From the NCBI GenBank assembly GCA_900128395.1, contig LT649665.1, forward strand, positions 1-16,857: a DNA stretch of 16,857 nucleotides, read 5' to 3'. The position numbers and the translations under genes are program-made. Origin of the DNA: Stramenopiles sp. TOSAG23-2 (lineage: Eukaryota > Sar). Within the stretch, counting starts at the first letter, position 1, and each line of letters starts with the position of its first letter. Shown here in pieces: positions 8,501 to 15,666 of the stretch. The notes below the pieces were generated by a model, which was not told the DNA's origin, made no database searches, and saw only the letters and a program-made list of their open reading frames with translations.

Positions 8501-10413
8501 TATACATGGAAGGGGAAAGGCCGCAGTGGCTTTTGAAAGATAAGGACGGTGACTTTAAATATGGAGAGGCAGTAGTTGGCAGCATATCAGGAACTAAAAC
8601 AACCTGTGCAAAATATGTTCATACACCGGAGAATTCATTGACATTTAATCTAATTCCATGTTATGACGATGTCAGTGATAATGGTGAAAACATTGTAGTA
8701 AATAATTATCTAGATAACAATGCATTTCCTATCGAGAATGAAGAATTTGGAGACGCATTGTTTCACAAAAGCGAGTTACAAAACGGAATAGAGACGGATA
8801 GTTTAGACTTATTTTTGAAAGAAAATGATAGTTACAGTGACATTCTCAATTCATACGACGATTTTAACGATGGGAGTACTGATGAAGCTTCTAATACTAT
8901 GAATAAGGAAGCGTTCAAAATTGAAGAAATCAATATGAAAGAAATGTCTATGAAGAATGGGTTTGTCGATAATTTAACAACTAGTGACGAAACTATTAGT
9001 GATAGCATGGATGTTGTAGATGAAATACAAGAAAATCATGACGATGTGGGGGAACCGTCGAGTTTTGATATCCCTTTCTTTATACCAAAGGAAAGAATTA
9101 CAGGTAAAATATCAGGTGCAACTGCTGTTTTGGAAAGGCGGGTCACGCATCGCCTATTACAGACCATGTTTCCACTTAGTGTATGCATAGCTTATGCAAA
9201 GGAATATACATGGCAAGAGTTGGTCGAATATATGATAGAATGTGGTTACAGAAGGGAAGATTTTACCTTGAATATATATAATAAATTACTTACGGCGTAC
9301 ACTGCGGCAGATAAAGACGATGAGTGTGTTGAAATTTTAGATGAAATGCGGCGTCTTTTTGTCAAACGAAATTATGACTCTTACGCAGCACTGATATATA
9401 AACATGCGCAGTCAGGCAATTTGGAGAAGTGGAATGAAGTGAGAAGGCGTCAAAAAAAGGATCCAATTGCACTTTCAAAAGAATTCTCAGATATGGTTGA
9501 AATGCATAATCGACATAAAACATTTGGAGAGATGTGGAAAAATTTGAAAATCGGATCGACGAATGGAGATGTTGACGAAGTACTTCGAATTTTCAATGAA
9601 ATGGAACAGGTAGGGTATCCGATAGATGCCGAAGTATATATTCGGATAGCATATGCATATGCAATGAATGGTGATCATGAATCTGTAAATGATGTCATTA
9701 ATGAGTCAAAAGCGAAAGGTTTTGAACCAAATTTTGATACGTTTTTCTGGCCATTTGTTGCATATATAAAGCATGAAGGTATTAAAACTGCTAAATATAA
9801 GGGGCGTCATGATGAAGTAATAGCAAGAAACCATATTGGGGTGAAATTGAAGTATGACGATAATGATGTTGACGACGACGAGGAGGAGGATGAGGATGAT
9901 TATGATTTGGAAGATGATTTGACAGGTGGTACGTACGATAATGAGGTTGATGGTAAAAATTGGGATACGTATAGCAAGCAAGTAGAGCATGAATATTCAC
10001 AGAATACCAATAAAATCTTTGATGCCGACGGCAAAGTTATTGGTGCCGAAGAGAAAGAATATGGACCATATGAAAAAGAAATTTTCGAAAAGGAGGACAT
10101 ACATCATATAATAGATCATATTATATTGATGGACCGTCATAGGGTTGACAAAAAATTAGGATGGATGACAAAGATATTAAAGATAAGTGATTTAACGTAC
10201 ACTAACAGAGATAAAATTATACATGCTTTGTACACTAGAACTAGGATAAGGCATTGGGAAGAAAAGGTTGGAACGGAAGGTAACAGACGAGACTTATATT
10301 ACCTAAATTACAAAGAGGAAATGATGAAGGAAAATAAGATGAAAGATGAAATTGTAATTGAAGTCCAACAAGATGTAGTTGATGAGTCTGGTAGTGCAAT
10401 GAAGCCTATGTAA
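5536..10413 (+). CDS. Giant PPR-repeat protein, probably organelle-targeted
   Basis: PPR proteins bind single-stranded RNA in mitochondria or plastids and act in transcript processing, stability or translation. This 1625-residue protein has PPR-like helix pairs near residues 186-216 (DIYNEIIALACGTGDIHMAK), 300-335 (NIDAYNAIISGW), 335-368 (TELTYERMIQGY) and, less clearly, 396-560. More follow at 1243-1276 (LNIYNKLLTAYT), 1278-1306 (YDSYAALIYKHAQSGNLEKW) and 1342-1415 (two more). Roughly 680 residues between the two blocks lack clear PPRs and look helical and charged. An Asp/Glu run covers about 1441-1470. The first about 60 residues have many Arg, Lys and Ser and no acidic residue, which suits a mitochondrial presequence. 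An in-frame TAA at 5497-5499 upstream and A at -3 support the start. RNA target and compartment are inferred. It diverges from EXO1 and converges on the glycosyltransferase gene. No intron is needed. Confidence 0.9.
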   Translation: MFVSKMIHPSMRRYILMSKIMSRNRMLPHTSTVKYSIQNNVNGPLVNKTNNKSRKKKNYNKEGEFQNQVSGKLNQRKGDNRKIYSHGHNRKKKIGSEEPHVNRKDANQQRSGIRYEKIMAEYQKDKDMPETVPKAVKMLLKLRDLRVKNSRNGVSVSKKKLYPIISIIEKQKNEIFKQPSIIPPIDIYNEIIALACGTGDIHMAKNLLYEVGDKCVLSHKTLAPYFTLCTEIRGPKEFKSAKKWKRILDEIQRGRFRMDKTIDNDLFLPLLFGLAKKGSIENLNYVIRHYMQSKFFIDPNIDAYNAIISGWVFRKDMYRANKVLEDIFGNNLMPTELTYERMIQGYTFQNDVDTAYRYLDALLELQDGNVRTIDQDGNSESITRFYNKPTVHASSQRTLHPRIMNYFFNMHLRKNDIERLKEAIIRFKTLNVDFKNIKSLTNLAKVYGIIGDKESMLRAIMKLDEMKEIRGDHAFLDIAMSAFKNGSNIDDGNIYFHAVKDILKELHYYGFQVTPTVVVTLVRELTSRKQVGAALKLTDFVMNSDANITKSFNIHSIAHSKKKADLFRILYSQMIIELNKSTRNDIHSDKLLEINNYFLHPSNKDWLKLDNASYKLVMTSLFAAYKREGMDLRRWALLNIGYDFFLDASTNVKFKPSHYNFVMTLRFVEEMGDVDKFFKVIKIMNEKLTVQESEELDFVLKRIDQLKSPEENDTVRMEKLMSKAGEKGEFKFDPRRFKPTSKKLSEAELKYKKMKYPHIFQNQEYLLKQAMRTFKRRESHLARQSEIMNQEIRYRKQMNPENNAVNSDESLYNSIFQPLQNVAVSNGIVLKTGDDYYSFRKFLENAKELLQLDISHVYYIINQYAGHIGTTRDKRNKKLKSEQLLIEVDEILHALKQTVTEEINTETDQRIDLLNKILQKQLQSHVILLKIVAELNMKRAADEGIAPGLIRDIQENMIHMTKEIDELKHTALSHNNEYLRRSDYFEDGIYMEGERPQWLLKDKDGDFKYGEAVVGSISGTKTTCAKYVHTPENSLTFNLIPCYDDVSDNGENIVVNNYLDNNAFPIENEEFGDALFHKSELQNGIETDSLDLFLKENDSYSDILNSYDDFNDGSTDEASNTMNKEAFKIEEINMKEMSMKNGFVDNLTTSDETISDSMDVVDEIQENHDDVGEPSSFDIPFFIPKERITGKISGATAVLERRVTHRLLQTMFPLSVCIAYAKEYTWQELVEYMIECGYRREDFTLNIYNKLLTAYTAADKDDECVEILDEMRRLFVKRNYDSYAALIYKHAQSGNLEKWNEVRRRQKKDPIALSKEFSDMVEMHNRHKTFGEMWKNLKIGSTNGDVDEVLRIFNEMEQVGYPIDAEVYIRIAYAYAMNGDHESVNDVINESKAKGFEPNFDTFFWPFVAYIKHEGIKTAKYKGRHDEVIARNHIGVKLKYDDNDVDDDEEEDEDDYDLEDDLTGGTYDNEVDGKNWDTYSKQVEHEYSQNTNKIFDADGKVIGAEEKEYGPYEKEIFEKEDIHHIIDHIILMDRHRVDKKLGWMTKILKISDLTYTNRDKIIHALYTRTRIRHWEEKVGTEGNRRDLYYLNYKEEMMKENKMKDEIVIEVQQDVVDESGSAMKPM

Positions 10414-10554
10414 TAAAATAATGAAAAATATATTATACCCAGTCCCAGTAAAATAGTATGATACATGATAAAATATATATAATTTAATTAAATGCATTAT
10501 CATAACTTAATTATATATGATGTCTATATTAATTTAATTTACGCATAATTATGA

Positions 10555-10570
10555 TGGTTAAAATCTAAGT
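10555..10570 (+). repeat. Downstream element TGGTTMAAATCTAAGT, copy 2
   Basis: The sequence is TGGTTAAAATCTAAGT, 142 bp after the PPR stop codon. It lies between two blocks (10532-10546 and 10582-10599) that also occur together downstream of the first gene, so the match extends beyond the 16-mer. Confidence 0.6.
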
Positions 10571-10886
10571 TATCATAATTTATTGTTTTAATTTACTCAA
10601 ATGATAATTCCTACTCTTCAAAAGAATACAATAACTGAAATAATCTATCTCACACTAATGTGTTGATATTCCCATAACATCTCCTGAAGAATATATATCA
10701 ATATGATATATATTAGATTGATTAAACCATGTGATTTACAACTTTATGAAGGAGTATCTCTTTCGTCTAACTCTGAATCACAGACAGAGGAACAATCTTT
10801 TGAATACTAAATAATTTTTACTAAACTTTATAAATCATTTTTGATTTAAGATGTTAATGAACGGGAGTGAAAGAAATTTATATAAT

Positions 10887-10932
10887 ATATGAGTAAGAGA
10901 ACATTTTATATATGAGTAAGAGAACATTTTAT
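10887..10932. repeat. Perfect 23-bp tandem duplication
   Basis: Copy 1 (10887-10909) and copy 2 (10910-10932) are identical and contain GAGTAAGAGAACATTTTAT. They run directly into a (TA)n tract, which suggests replication slippage. No function is visible. Confidence 0.85.
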
Positions 10933-11069
10933 ATATATATATATGATATATATGATTATATATTGAACCATATATATATATATAAATTATCATATACTTG
11001 TAAATGGTACTCTCTTAAATAAAATTAATATAAATATATATCAAATACGTGTTCGTACCTACAAAACAT

Positions 11070-12956
11070 TTAACCATCATCATTTGATACCAACAACTGT
11101 AAATATATCTTCAAATATTTATCTACCATTTGATCCATGCGAAAATGAGTTTTTACAAGTTTTAAACCATTTGAACTTATAGCCTCGTATAACGTTATAT
11201 TGGTCAACATTGTATACATCCCATCTGCAAGCGCTTCAATAATCGATGCAATACCCGATTCATCTCCTTCGTTTACTACATCTACTACATATCCTGTCAA
11301 CATGTGTTCTGTGTATTCCAACGAACCACCGTATCCAAAATGAACAATTGGTACGCCTCTTCCCATCGCCTCAATATTAGAAATGCCAAAAGTTTCGGCA
11401 TCTCGCAATGATGTTTGTACAACAATATCAAGCTTATCTAAAACCTTTGTCATCTCTTCTCGTTTGACCCATCCGTAAAATTCAATATCATCCCCATCTG
11501 ATAAATTTATTTCGTCAAATGCTACTTTTTTCAACTCTTGCAATAAAGCACCATCACCAATCATGATGACTTTGACTCTACCATATCCTAAATTTTTTAA
11601 TTTATGATTCAAGTATCGTATGGCATACAAAAAAAGTCCAACTGACTTTTCACTTTCCATACGCCCTATAAATCCAATAGTAGCAGATATCATACCTGTT
11701 TTGGAATCAACCTTTCTAAGCCGTCCATTTTCCACAAAATTGGATACTCCAGGATTAATCACAAAAAATGGACAATTTAAATCGTTTACAGAAAAATGTT
11801 CTTTTACAAAATTAGATGGACCAACACATGCATCCAATTCAAAATGTTTTTCAATATTTGGATATAGATTTGGTAAATCCATTACTATTTTTTTCACGTT
11901 CGCCATTTTTGCAGCCGTTATCAATATATTATCATTTGAATCTCTAGAGTTAGCAAAAATCAATATATCTTTTTTAATTAAATTTTTCACAAACAGATTA
12001 TAAAATAATTGTACAGTTGAATCAAGTGAATATTGCATACCATCGATCGAATTGTATTTTTCCAATGCTACATCATATTCATTTTTCAATAATGTATCAA
12101 GACTTTTTGGAAAATCTTTTGTATAATAAAGTTCAGTTGGTATTGAAAAGACCCCGGTGCGGAAATATGGTATTTTCAATGCTGTTAGGTACGGTAATAA
12201 CGGACCAGTAGCATTTTTACTGCAAGCAAAACAATAATATGTAACATCAAATACATCTTTGTACGTTGAAGATTGCATACGTTTAAATTGTTCTATCCAT
12301 ATAGTTTTTTGTCCATCTAAGGTTAGTGTTCCAACAACAGCAATTTTGATTTTCTTATTGGCTCCATATTTATTTTTATAGGCCATTACTAATTTTTTCA
12401 ATTCAACTCCAGTTGAATCTATTGATAACGAGGGTGGAGGCAATATTTTCAATTTTTCTGCAATAGTAAGCGATGAAGACGATTCGTGTAGATAGAATCT
12501 TTTTATTTCAGATGGCACGATTTCAAAAATAACATTTGTACGATAAACTTCATTGCCAAAATCTTTCCTTTCACCTTCGTATTTTATCAATTGAAAATGA
12601 ATAAGATGAGTTCCAGCTTGTACATTATGTAATGTCAAAATACCATTTTTTACCTCTTCGTATTTGGTCAAAAACATACCAGCTTGTGATAGTGAATTAG
12701 ATGACACCTTCAAAACGCCATCACTTGGAATATCAAAATTATTTAGTTTATATTTTACACCCATCGATATTCCTTTATTACCATCGGTATTTGCTATTCC
12801 CAATCCAATTATTTCATGTCGAAATGGAGAAATAATTTCAACACTAGGGGATGCTGTAATAGTTGGGGATGCAAAAATTACTATAATTAGCAATAATATC
12901 AAAAATAAGTATACCACTATACATACATTCTTGTTATTGTTGTTGTCCTTCCTCAT
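11070..12956 (-). CDS. Type II membrane GT-B glycosyltransferase (GT4-like) with N-terminal beta-sandwich-like stem
   Basis: The predicted 628-residue enzyme transfers a sugar from an activated donor, probably a nucleotide sugar; acceptor and sugar are not readable from sequence. A hydrophobic segment at about 11-30 after MRKDNNNNKN makes it a signal-anchor protein with a likely Golgi/ER-lumenal catalytic domain. Residues about 39-147 look like an Ig/Fn3-type beta-sandwich, with alternating hydrophobics and an AGTHLIHFQL strand. The C-terminal GT-B half has GFIGRMESEK (428-437; R432 and K437 match the usual donor-phosphate residues of GT4), a VKVIMIGDG strand, EFYGWV, and AETFGISNIEAMGRGVPIV with the EX7E pair E521/E529. 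The ORF can be extended to 12974, but only from a TTG codon, so I use the first ATG (12956, A at -3). The next upstream gene on this strand is 680 bp away. Confidence 0.9.
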   Translation of the reverse strand: MRKDNNNNKNVCIVVYLFLILLLIIVIFASPTITASPSVEIISPFRHEIIGLGIANTDGNKGISMGVKYKLNNFDIPSDGVLKVSSNSLSQAGMFLTKYEEVKNGILTLHNVQAGTHLIHFQLIKYEGERKDFGNEVYRTNVIFEIVPSEIKRFYLHESSSSLTIAEKLKILPPPSLSIDSTGVELKKLVMAYKNKYGANKKIKIAVVGTLTLDGQKTIWIEQFKRMQSSTYKDVFDVTYYCFACSKNATGPLLPYLTALKIPYFRTGVFSIPTELYYTKDFPKSLDTLLKNEYDVALEKYNSIDGMQYSLDSTVQLFYNLFVKNLIKKDILIFANSRDSNDNILITAAKMANVKKIVMDLPNLYPNIEKHFELDACVGPSNFVKEHFSVNDLNCPFFVINPGVSNFVENGRLRKVDSKTGMISATIGFIGRMESEKSVGLFLYAIRYLNHKLKNLGYGRVKVIMIGDGALLQELKKVAFDEINLSDGDDIEFYGWVKREEMTKVLDKLDIVVQTSLRDAETFGISNIEAMGRGVPIVHFGYGGSLEYTEHMLTGYVVDVVNEGDESGIASIIEALADGMYTMLTNITLYEAISSNGLKLVKTHFRMDQMVDKYLKIYLQLLVSNDDG

Positions 12957-13636
12957 GATATGATACAAGAACAATGATTTCCATTCTTTCGTATAGGATT
13001 AGGATGATATATATATGTTTTTAATATATTTATTTTGTGAATTAATAGAATATGTGCATATCATTTCCAGATTTGCACATTTCAATGATGATATATATCA
13101 TCATTGAAATCATGATGATGTTAATGTAATTGGATACTAATATTAATACTACTATAATAGCTCGCTAGTGTACTCTTAAGGTTAAAGTAACACAGGCACA
13201 TCATGCATAATTAGCTAGCTCTAGCCATCAGCCATCAGAGGCCCAAAATTTTTTTCCAAATAATAATTTCGAAATAATTTCAATAATAGTAGAGCATGCC
13301 CAGCATGCTAGAGGTTAATTTCATTAATATATAATATAATATTATATGACGAGGACATCTATTTTAATATTATAATATTTTATATATATATATTAATTTT
13401 TTATTATTTTTTTTTTCAAAATTTCAATATATATATATATATTTAATATCACATATTATTAATATATGTAAAAATATATATATATAATATTATTTATTGG
13501 CCAGCCAGCTGGAGGATGATTTCGCCAAACCGGTTTACAAGGTTTCTTTATAGAGTTCTAGTTCACATGATCATCCGATATGCATGCTTAAGGATATAGT
13601 ATGTATGTAAAAATGATGCTCTCTTTTAATATGGTA
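12957..13636. other. Intergenic region upstream of the glycosyltransferase gene
   Basis: This stretch spans from the glycosyltransferase start to the 3' end of the coiled-coil gene. It holds a perfect 32-bp palindrome (13079-13110), a GCATGC-type hairpin (13293-13309), a nearly pure A/T tract (about 13320-13497) and a GC island GGCCAGCCAGCTGG (13499-13512). A 10-bp palindrome AAACCGGTTT (13527-13536) follows. It should contain the glycosyltransferase promoter and the coiled-coil 3' UTR. No ORF or RNA gene is supported. Confidence 0.6.
13079..13110. repeat. Perfect 32-bp palindrome
   Basis: Each half is ATTTCAATGATGATAT and the two halves are exact reverse complements with no spacer. Symmetry stops at 13078/13111 (C opposite C). 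An overlapping 7-bp inverted pair, ATGTGCA (13052-13058) and TGCACAT (13074-13080), adjoins it. It lies about 123 bp upstream of the glycosyltransferase start codon. Confidence 0.9.
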
Positions 13637-14902
13637 TTACAAGTTTGGAGAGACAAATTCGTTTATTTGATCTTTACCAAATGTTACAACTTTTCTTTTT
13701 TTGTTATTAGTATTATTATTATCATTTGTCGATTTTTTTTTCATCATCATGTTTGTATTGTTATTATTATTGGATTTTCGTTTATTTTTATTAATTAAAA
13801 TACCTTTTTTGTTGTTAGTATTAATGATTTTTTTAATTTTGCCATTGCCATCTTTTGATATTTTTTTCTTTCCTTTTCCTGCAAACATTTTACGACGTTT
13901 TTTCTTCTCTGTTGCTGGAGTTGAATCACGATTGAGATTATTATTCATACCACTATAAACACTGATGTTTGAAGACGAAAATCCTTTTTTGTTGTTGTTT
14001 CTGCTACTATTATTACGACTGCTAGAAGATAAACTAGAAAAGTGTTGTGAATTATTATCATTTTTTTGAACTTCAGATGATTTACGATTGTTATTACTAA
14101 CATTGCCAATAGATATTGATTTGAAATTATACATATCATCTTCACCATAATGTCCAGAGGAAGGTAACATTAATGTTGTCGATGCGGCTGGTATTCTTGA
14201 TCTATCATCATTAAAATTTGCAATTTTTCCAGAAGATTTACGAAGTTTAATACTTAATTTCATATTTTTCACTTTTTCATTTTGGTATTTTTCTTTCCAC
14301 AAATCACGTTCACGTTTCATATTTTTTGTCGAAATATTACTTCCATTTGATTCATGTTGCAATTGGTTTTTATAAAAATCTCTTTCTTTCTCCGTAACAA
14401 TATTTTTTTTTTGATAATTTTGGATTACAGTATTTTTCAAATAATTGTTTTCATCGTCTTTCTTCTTGTTTGAATCGCGTAATTGTTGCTTTTCTTTTTC
14501 AAGTTTCTTTATTTGATCCATTAAATTTTTCTGTTCAACTTTATGTTTTCCCTCTTTTTCAGAACGCATACGTTTCAACTCTTTGTTTTCTTTCAATGCT
14601 TTTACATGCTCTTCTTCTTTCCATATTTTGTTGTCTATTTCAGATTTTAACGCTGCCATAGATATTGAACTGTAATTTTCATCGAATTTATCAATTCCAC
14701 TAAATGGTTCATTATTATACGACATAAAGGTTGTACTACTATTTTGTTCATTTCTTTGAAATAATGCTTGCTTCAAGGATTTTTCACATACGGATACCAT
14801 GTTGTAAAGAGACTTCAAGTATTTCTCATTTCTTTCCCTCGTATTTTCATTATTGTTTGTTGTAAAATCTAAATTCATGATTTGATTTGTTTTTGTTTTC
14901 AT
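13637..14902 (-). CDS. Coiled-coil, basic low-complexity protein with PP1-docking-like motif, function unknown
   Basis: I do not recognise the 421-residue product. Residues about 83-222 are rich in Glu, Lys, Gln and Leu, without Pro, and should form long coiled coils, broken around 184-194. Residues 270-320 are Ser/Asn-rich. Residues 333-405 are very basic, with NLS-like KKKRRK (333-338) and KKRK (401-404) runs and an Asn/Met/Lys-rich linker. The last about 18 residues, VVTFGKDQINEFVSPNL, look less biased; KVVTF (404-408) fits the RVxF consensus used to dock protein phosphatase 1. Residues 245-267, around SSGHYGEDDMYNF, are another less biased patch. I infer a nuclear scaffold or chromosome/cytoskeleton-associated protein. 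The start is the first ATG of the frame. It diverges from the FkbM gene across 764 bp. Confidence 0.8.
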   Translation of the reverse strand: MKTKTNQIMNLDFTTNNNENTRERNEKYLKSLYNMVSVCEKSLKQALFQRNEQNSSTTFMSYNNEPFSGIDKFDENYSSISMAALKSEIDNKIWKEEEHVKALKENKELKRMRSEKEGKHKVEQKNLMDQIKKLEKEKQQLRDSNKKKDDENNYLKNTVIQNYQKKNIVTEKERDFYKNQLQHESNGSNISTKNMKRERDLWKEKYQNEKVKNMKLSIKLRKSSGKIANFNDDRSRIPAASTTLMLPSSGHYGEDDMYNFKSISIGNVSNNNRKSSEVQKNDNNSQHFSSLSSSSRNNSSRNNNKKGFSSSNISVYSGMNNNLNRDSTPATEKKKRRKMFAGKGKKKISKDGNGKIKKIINTNNKKGILINKNKRKSNNNNNTNMMMKKKSTNDNNNTNNKKRKVVTFGKDQINEFVSPNL

Positions 14903-15218
14903 TTCGTTTCAGTTCTTTTTCTTTCTTCTGTACATATGTATATATAGGTCGTGTAGTGTGTGTATTTCTCTCTATATATATTAGTAGAATTATTATGTAT
15001 GTTTTTGATTTTGTGCACGCCTGCTGGCACGACGATTTGCACATTTAGCCATTTAGATTCACACCATCATCCACACAGCAGGGAGAATAATAGAGACTAT
15101 AGTCGTCTATTAGTACTGTGTATTGGTTTAATTAAATCAGCCAGCCTTACCGGTGGTAAGCCAGTAAGCCAGCTGGGCCAGCCAGCCAGCCCATAATCAG
15201 GAATACTGGAAACGAACC

Positions 15219-15482
15219 CCAGACATTTTCCTTGCTGGCTTTCCAGCTTTTGCCCAGCTTGCCAGTATAATACCACAGTATAATATTAAACGGCCTAATA
15301 TAAATATAACTATTTATACAAGATACAGTAAGTTTTCCTTTTGTCAGGATAATATTAACTGTACCTGGACTGGCAAGGAAAATCTAGACTGTTTTCCCAG
15401 GAAAGCCAAAGCAACAAACCCTAACCCTGACAAGGAAAACAGTCCAGAGTACTGGAGTACACCAGAGATTTTCCTTGCCAGT
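15219..15482. repeat. Cluster of direct and inverted TTTTCCTTGCCAG motifs
   Basis: Direct copies are CCAGACATTTTCCTTGCTGG (15219-15238) and CCAGAGATTTTCCTTGCCAG (15462-15481), which differ at 3 of 20 positions. An exact inverted copy is ACTGGCAAGGAAAATCT (15369-15385). Degenerate relatives are TTTTCCTTTTGTCAGG (about 15334-15349), ACTGTTTTCC (15388-15397) and CCTGACAAGGAAAACAG (15425-15441). The core TTTTCCTTGCCA also occurs at 29-40, just before the first gene. Confidence 0.75.
15369..15482. repeat. Nested inverted repeat (potential long hairpin)
   Basis: Outer arms 15369-15385 and 15466-15482 are exact 17-bp reverse complements. Inner arms 15387-15397 and 15434-15444 are exact 11-bp reverse complements. 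The inner loop contains AAACCCTAACCCTGA (15416-15430), two telomere-like units. No target-site duplication is evident outside the outer arms. Confidence 0.85.
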
Positions 15483-15666
15483 AGCTATGTTATAGTGTGT
15501 TACGATATAATTTTAATAGTTTTAATTACGACTATGATACAATATATATATATATATATCACATAAGATAATCTAAATATAAATTACAAAAGATATTATT
15601 ATTGTTGTTTATTTGATTGTCCGTCGAAGTTTTTCAATTGTAAAAGTCTGCTTATACATCATTGTC

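Larger units (their letters stand above)
10414..11069. other. Convergent intergenic region after the PPR and glycosyltransferase genes
   Basis: This 656 bp, strongly AT-rich stretch has no convincing ORF. It holds an AATAAA overlapping the PPR stop (10412-10417), the second TGGTTMAAATCTAAGT element, and the shared blocks ATTTAATTTACGCAT (10532-10546) and ATTGTTTTAATTTACTCA (10582-10599). Further on are an AT hairpin with 10-bp arms (10690-10699 and 10705-10714), a 23-bp tandem duplication (10887-10932), and (TA)n tracts at about 10931-10984. Confidence 0.65.
14903..15666. promoter_or_regulatory. Divergent 5' region of the coiled-coil and FkbM genes, rich in inverted repeats
   Basis: This 764 bp stretch must contain both promoters. 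An imperfect palindrome centred on GACTATAGTC spans 15088-15112 with one bulged base. A CCAGC-rich patch (about 15138-15191) includes CCAGCTGG. The TTTTCCTTGCCAG repeat cluster (15219-15482) comes next, then a (TA)n run (about 15542-15559). The frame of the FkbM gene has a stop at 15580-15582 and no ATG before 15667. No RNA gene or credible ORF is seen. Confidence 0.6.

Noticed and set aside
10690-10714. Rho-independent-type terminator hairpin after the PPR gene
   Set aside because: The stem is purely A/T apart from one G-C pair, and bacterial-type termination does not apply to a nuclear gene. It is probably a by-product of TA richness.
12957-12974. Six-residue N-terminal extension of the glycosyltransferase
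   Set aside because: The first codon would be TTG; the ATG at 12956 has a good context and precedes the signal anchor.
13701-13958. 85-residue very hydrophobic ORF antisense to the coiled-coil gene
   Set aside because: The hydrophobicity arises from reading the Asn/Lys-rich tail backwards (TTT/TTA/ATT codons). It is a composition artefact.
14960-15196. 78-residue ORF across the divergent promoter region
   Set aside because: It has no family features, its C-terminal part is the CCAGC repeat patch, and it starts in a TATA-rich tract. It is probably chance.
15369-15482. A complete MITE transposon defined by the 17-bp inverted arms
   Set aside because: No target-site duplication flanks the arms, and other motif copies lie outside them. 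Inverted repeats alone are not enough to call a mobile element.
15613-15666. N-terminal extension of the FkbM protein (18 extra residues)
   Set aside because: It would have to start at a TTG codon. The first ATG in frame is 15667, and the signal anchor is complete from there.
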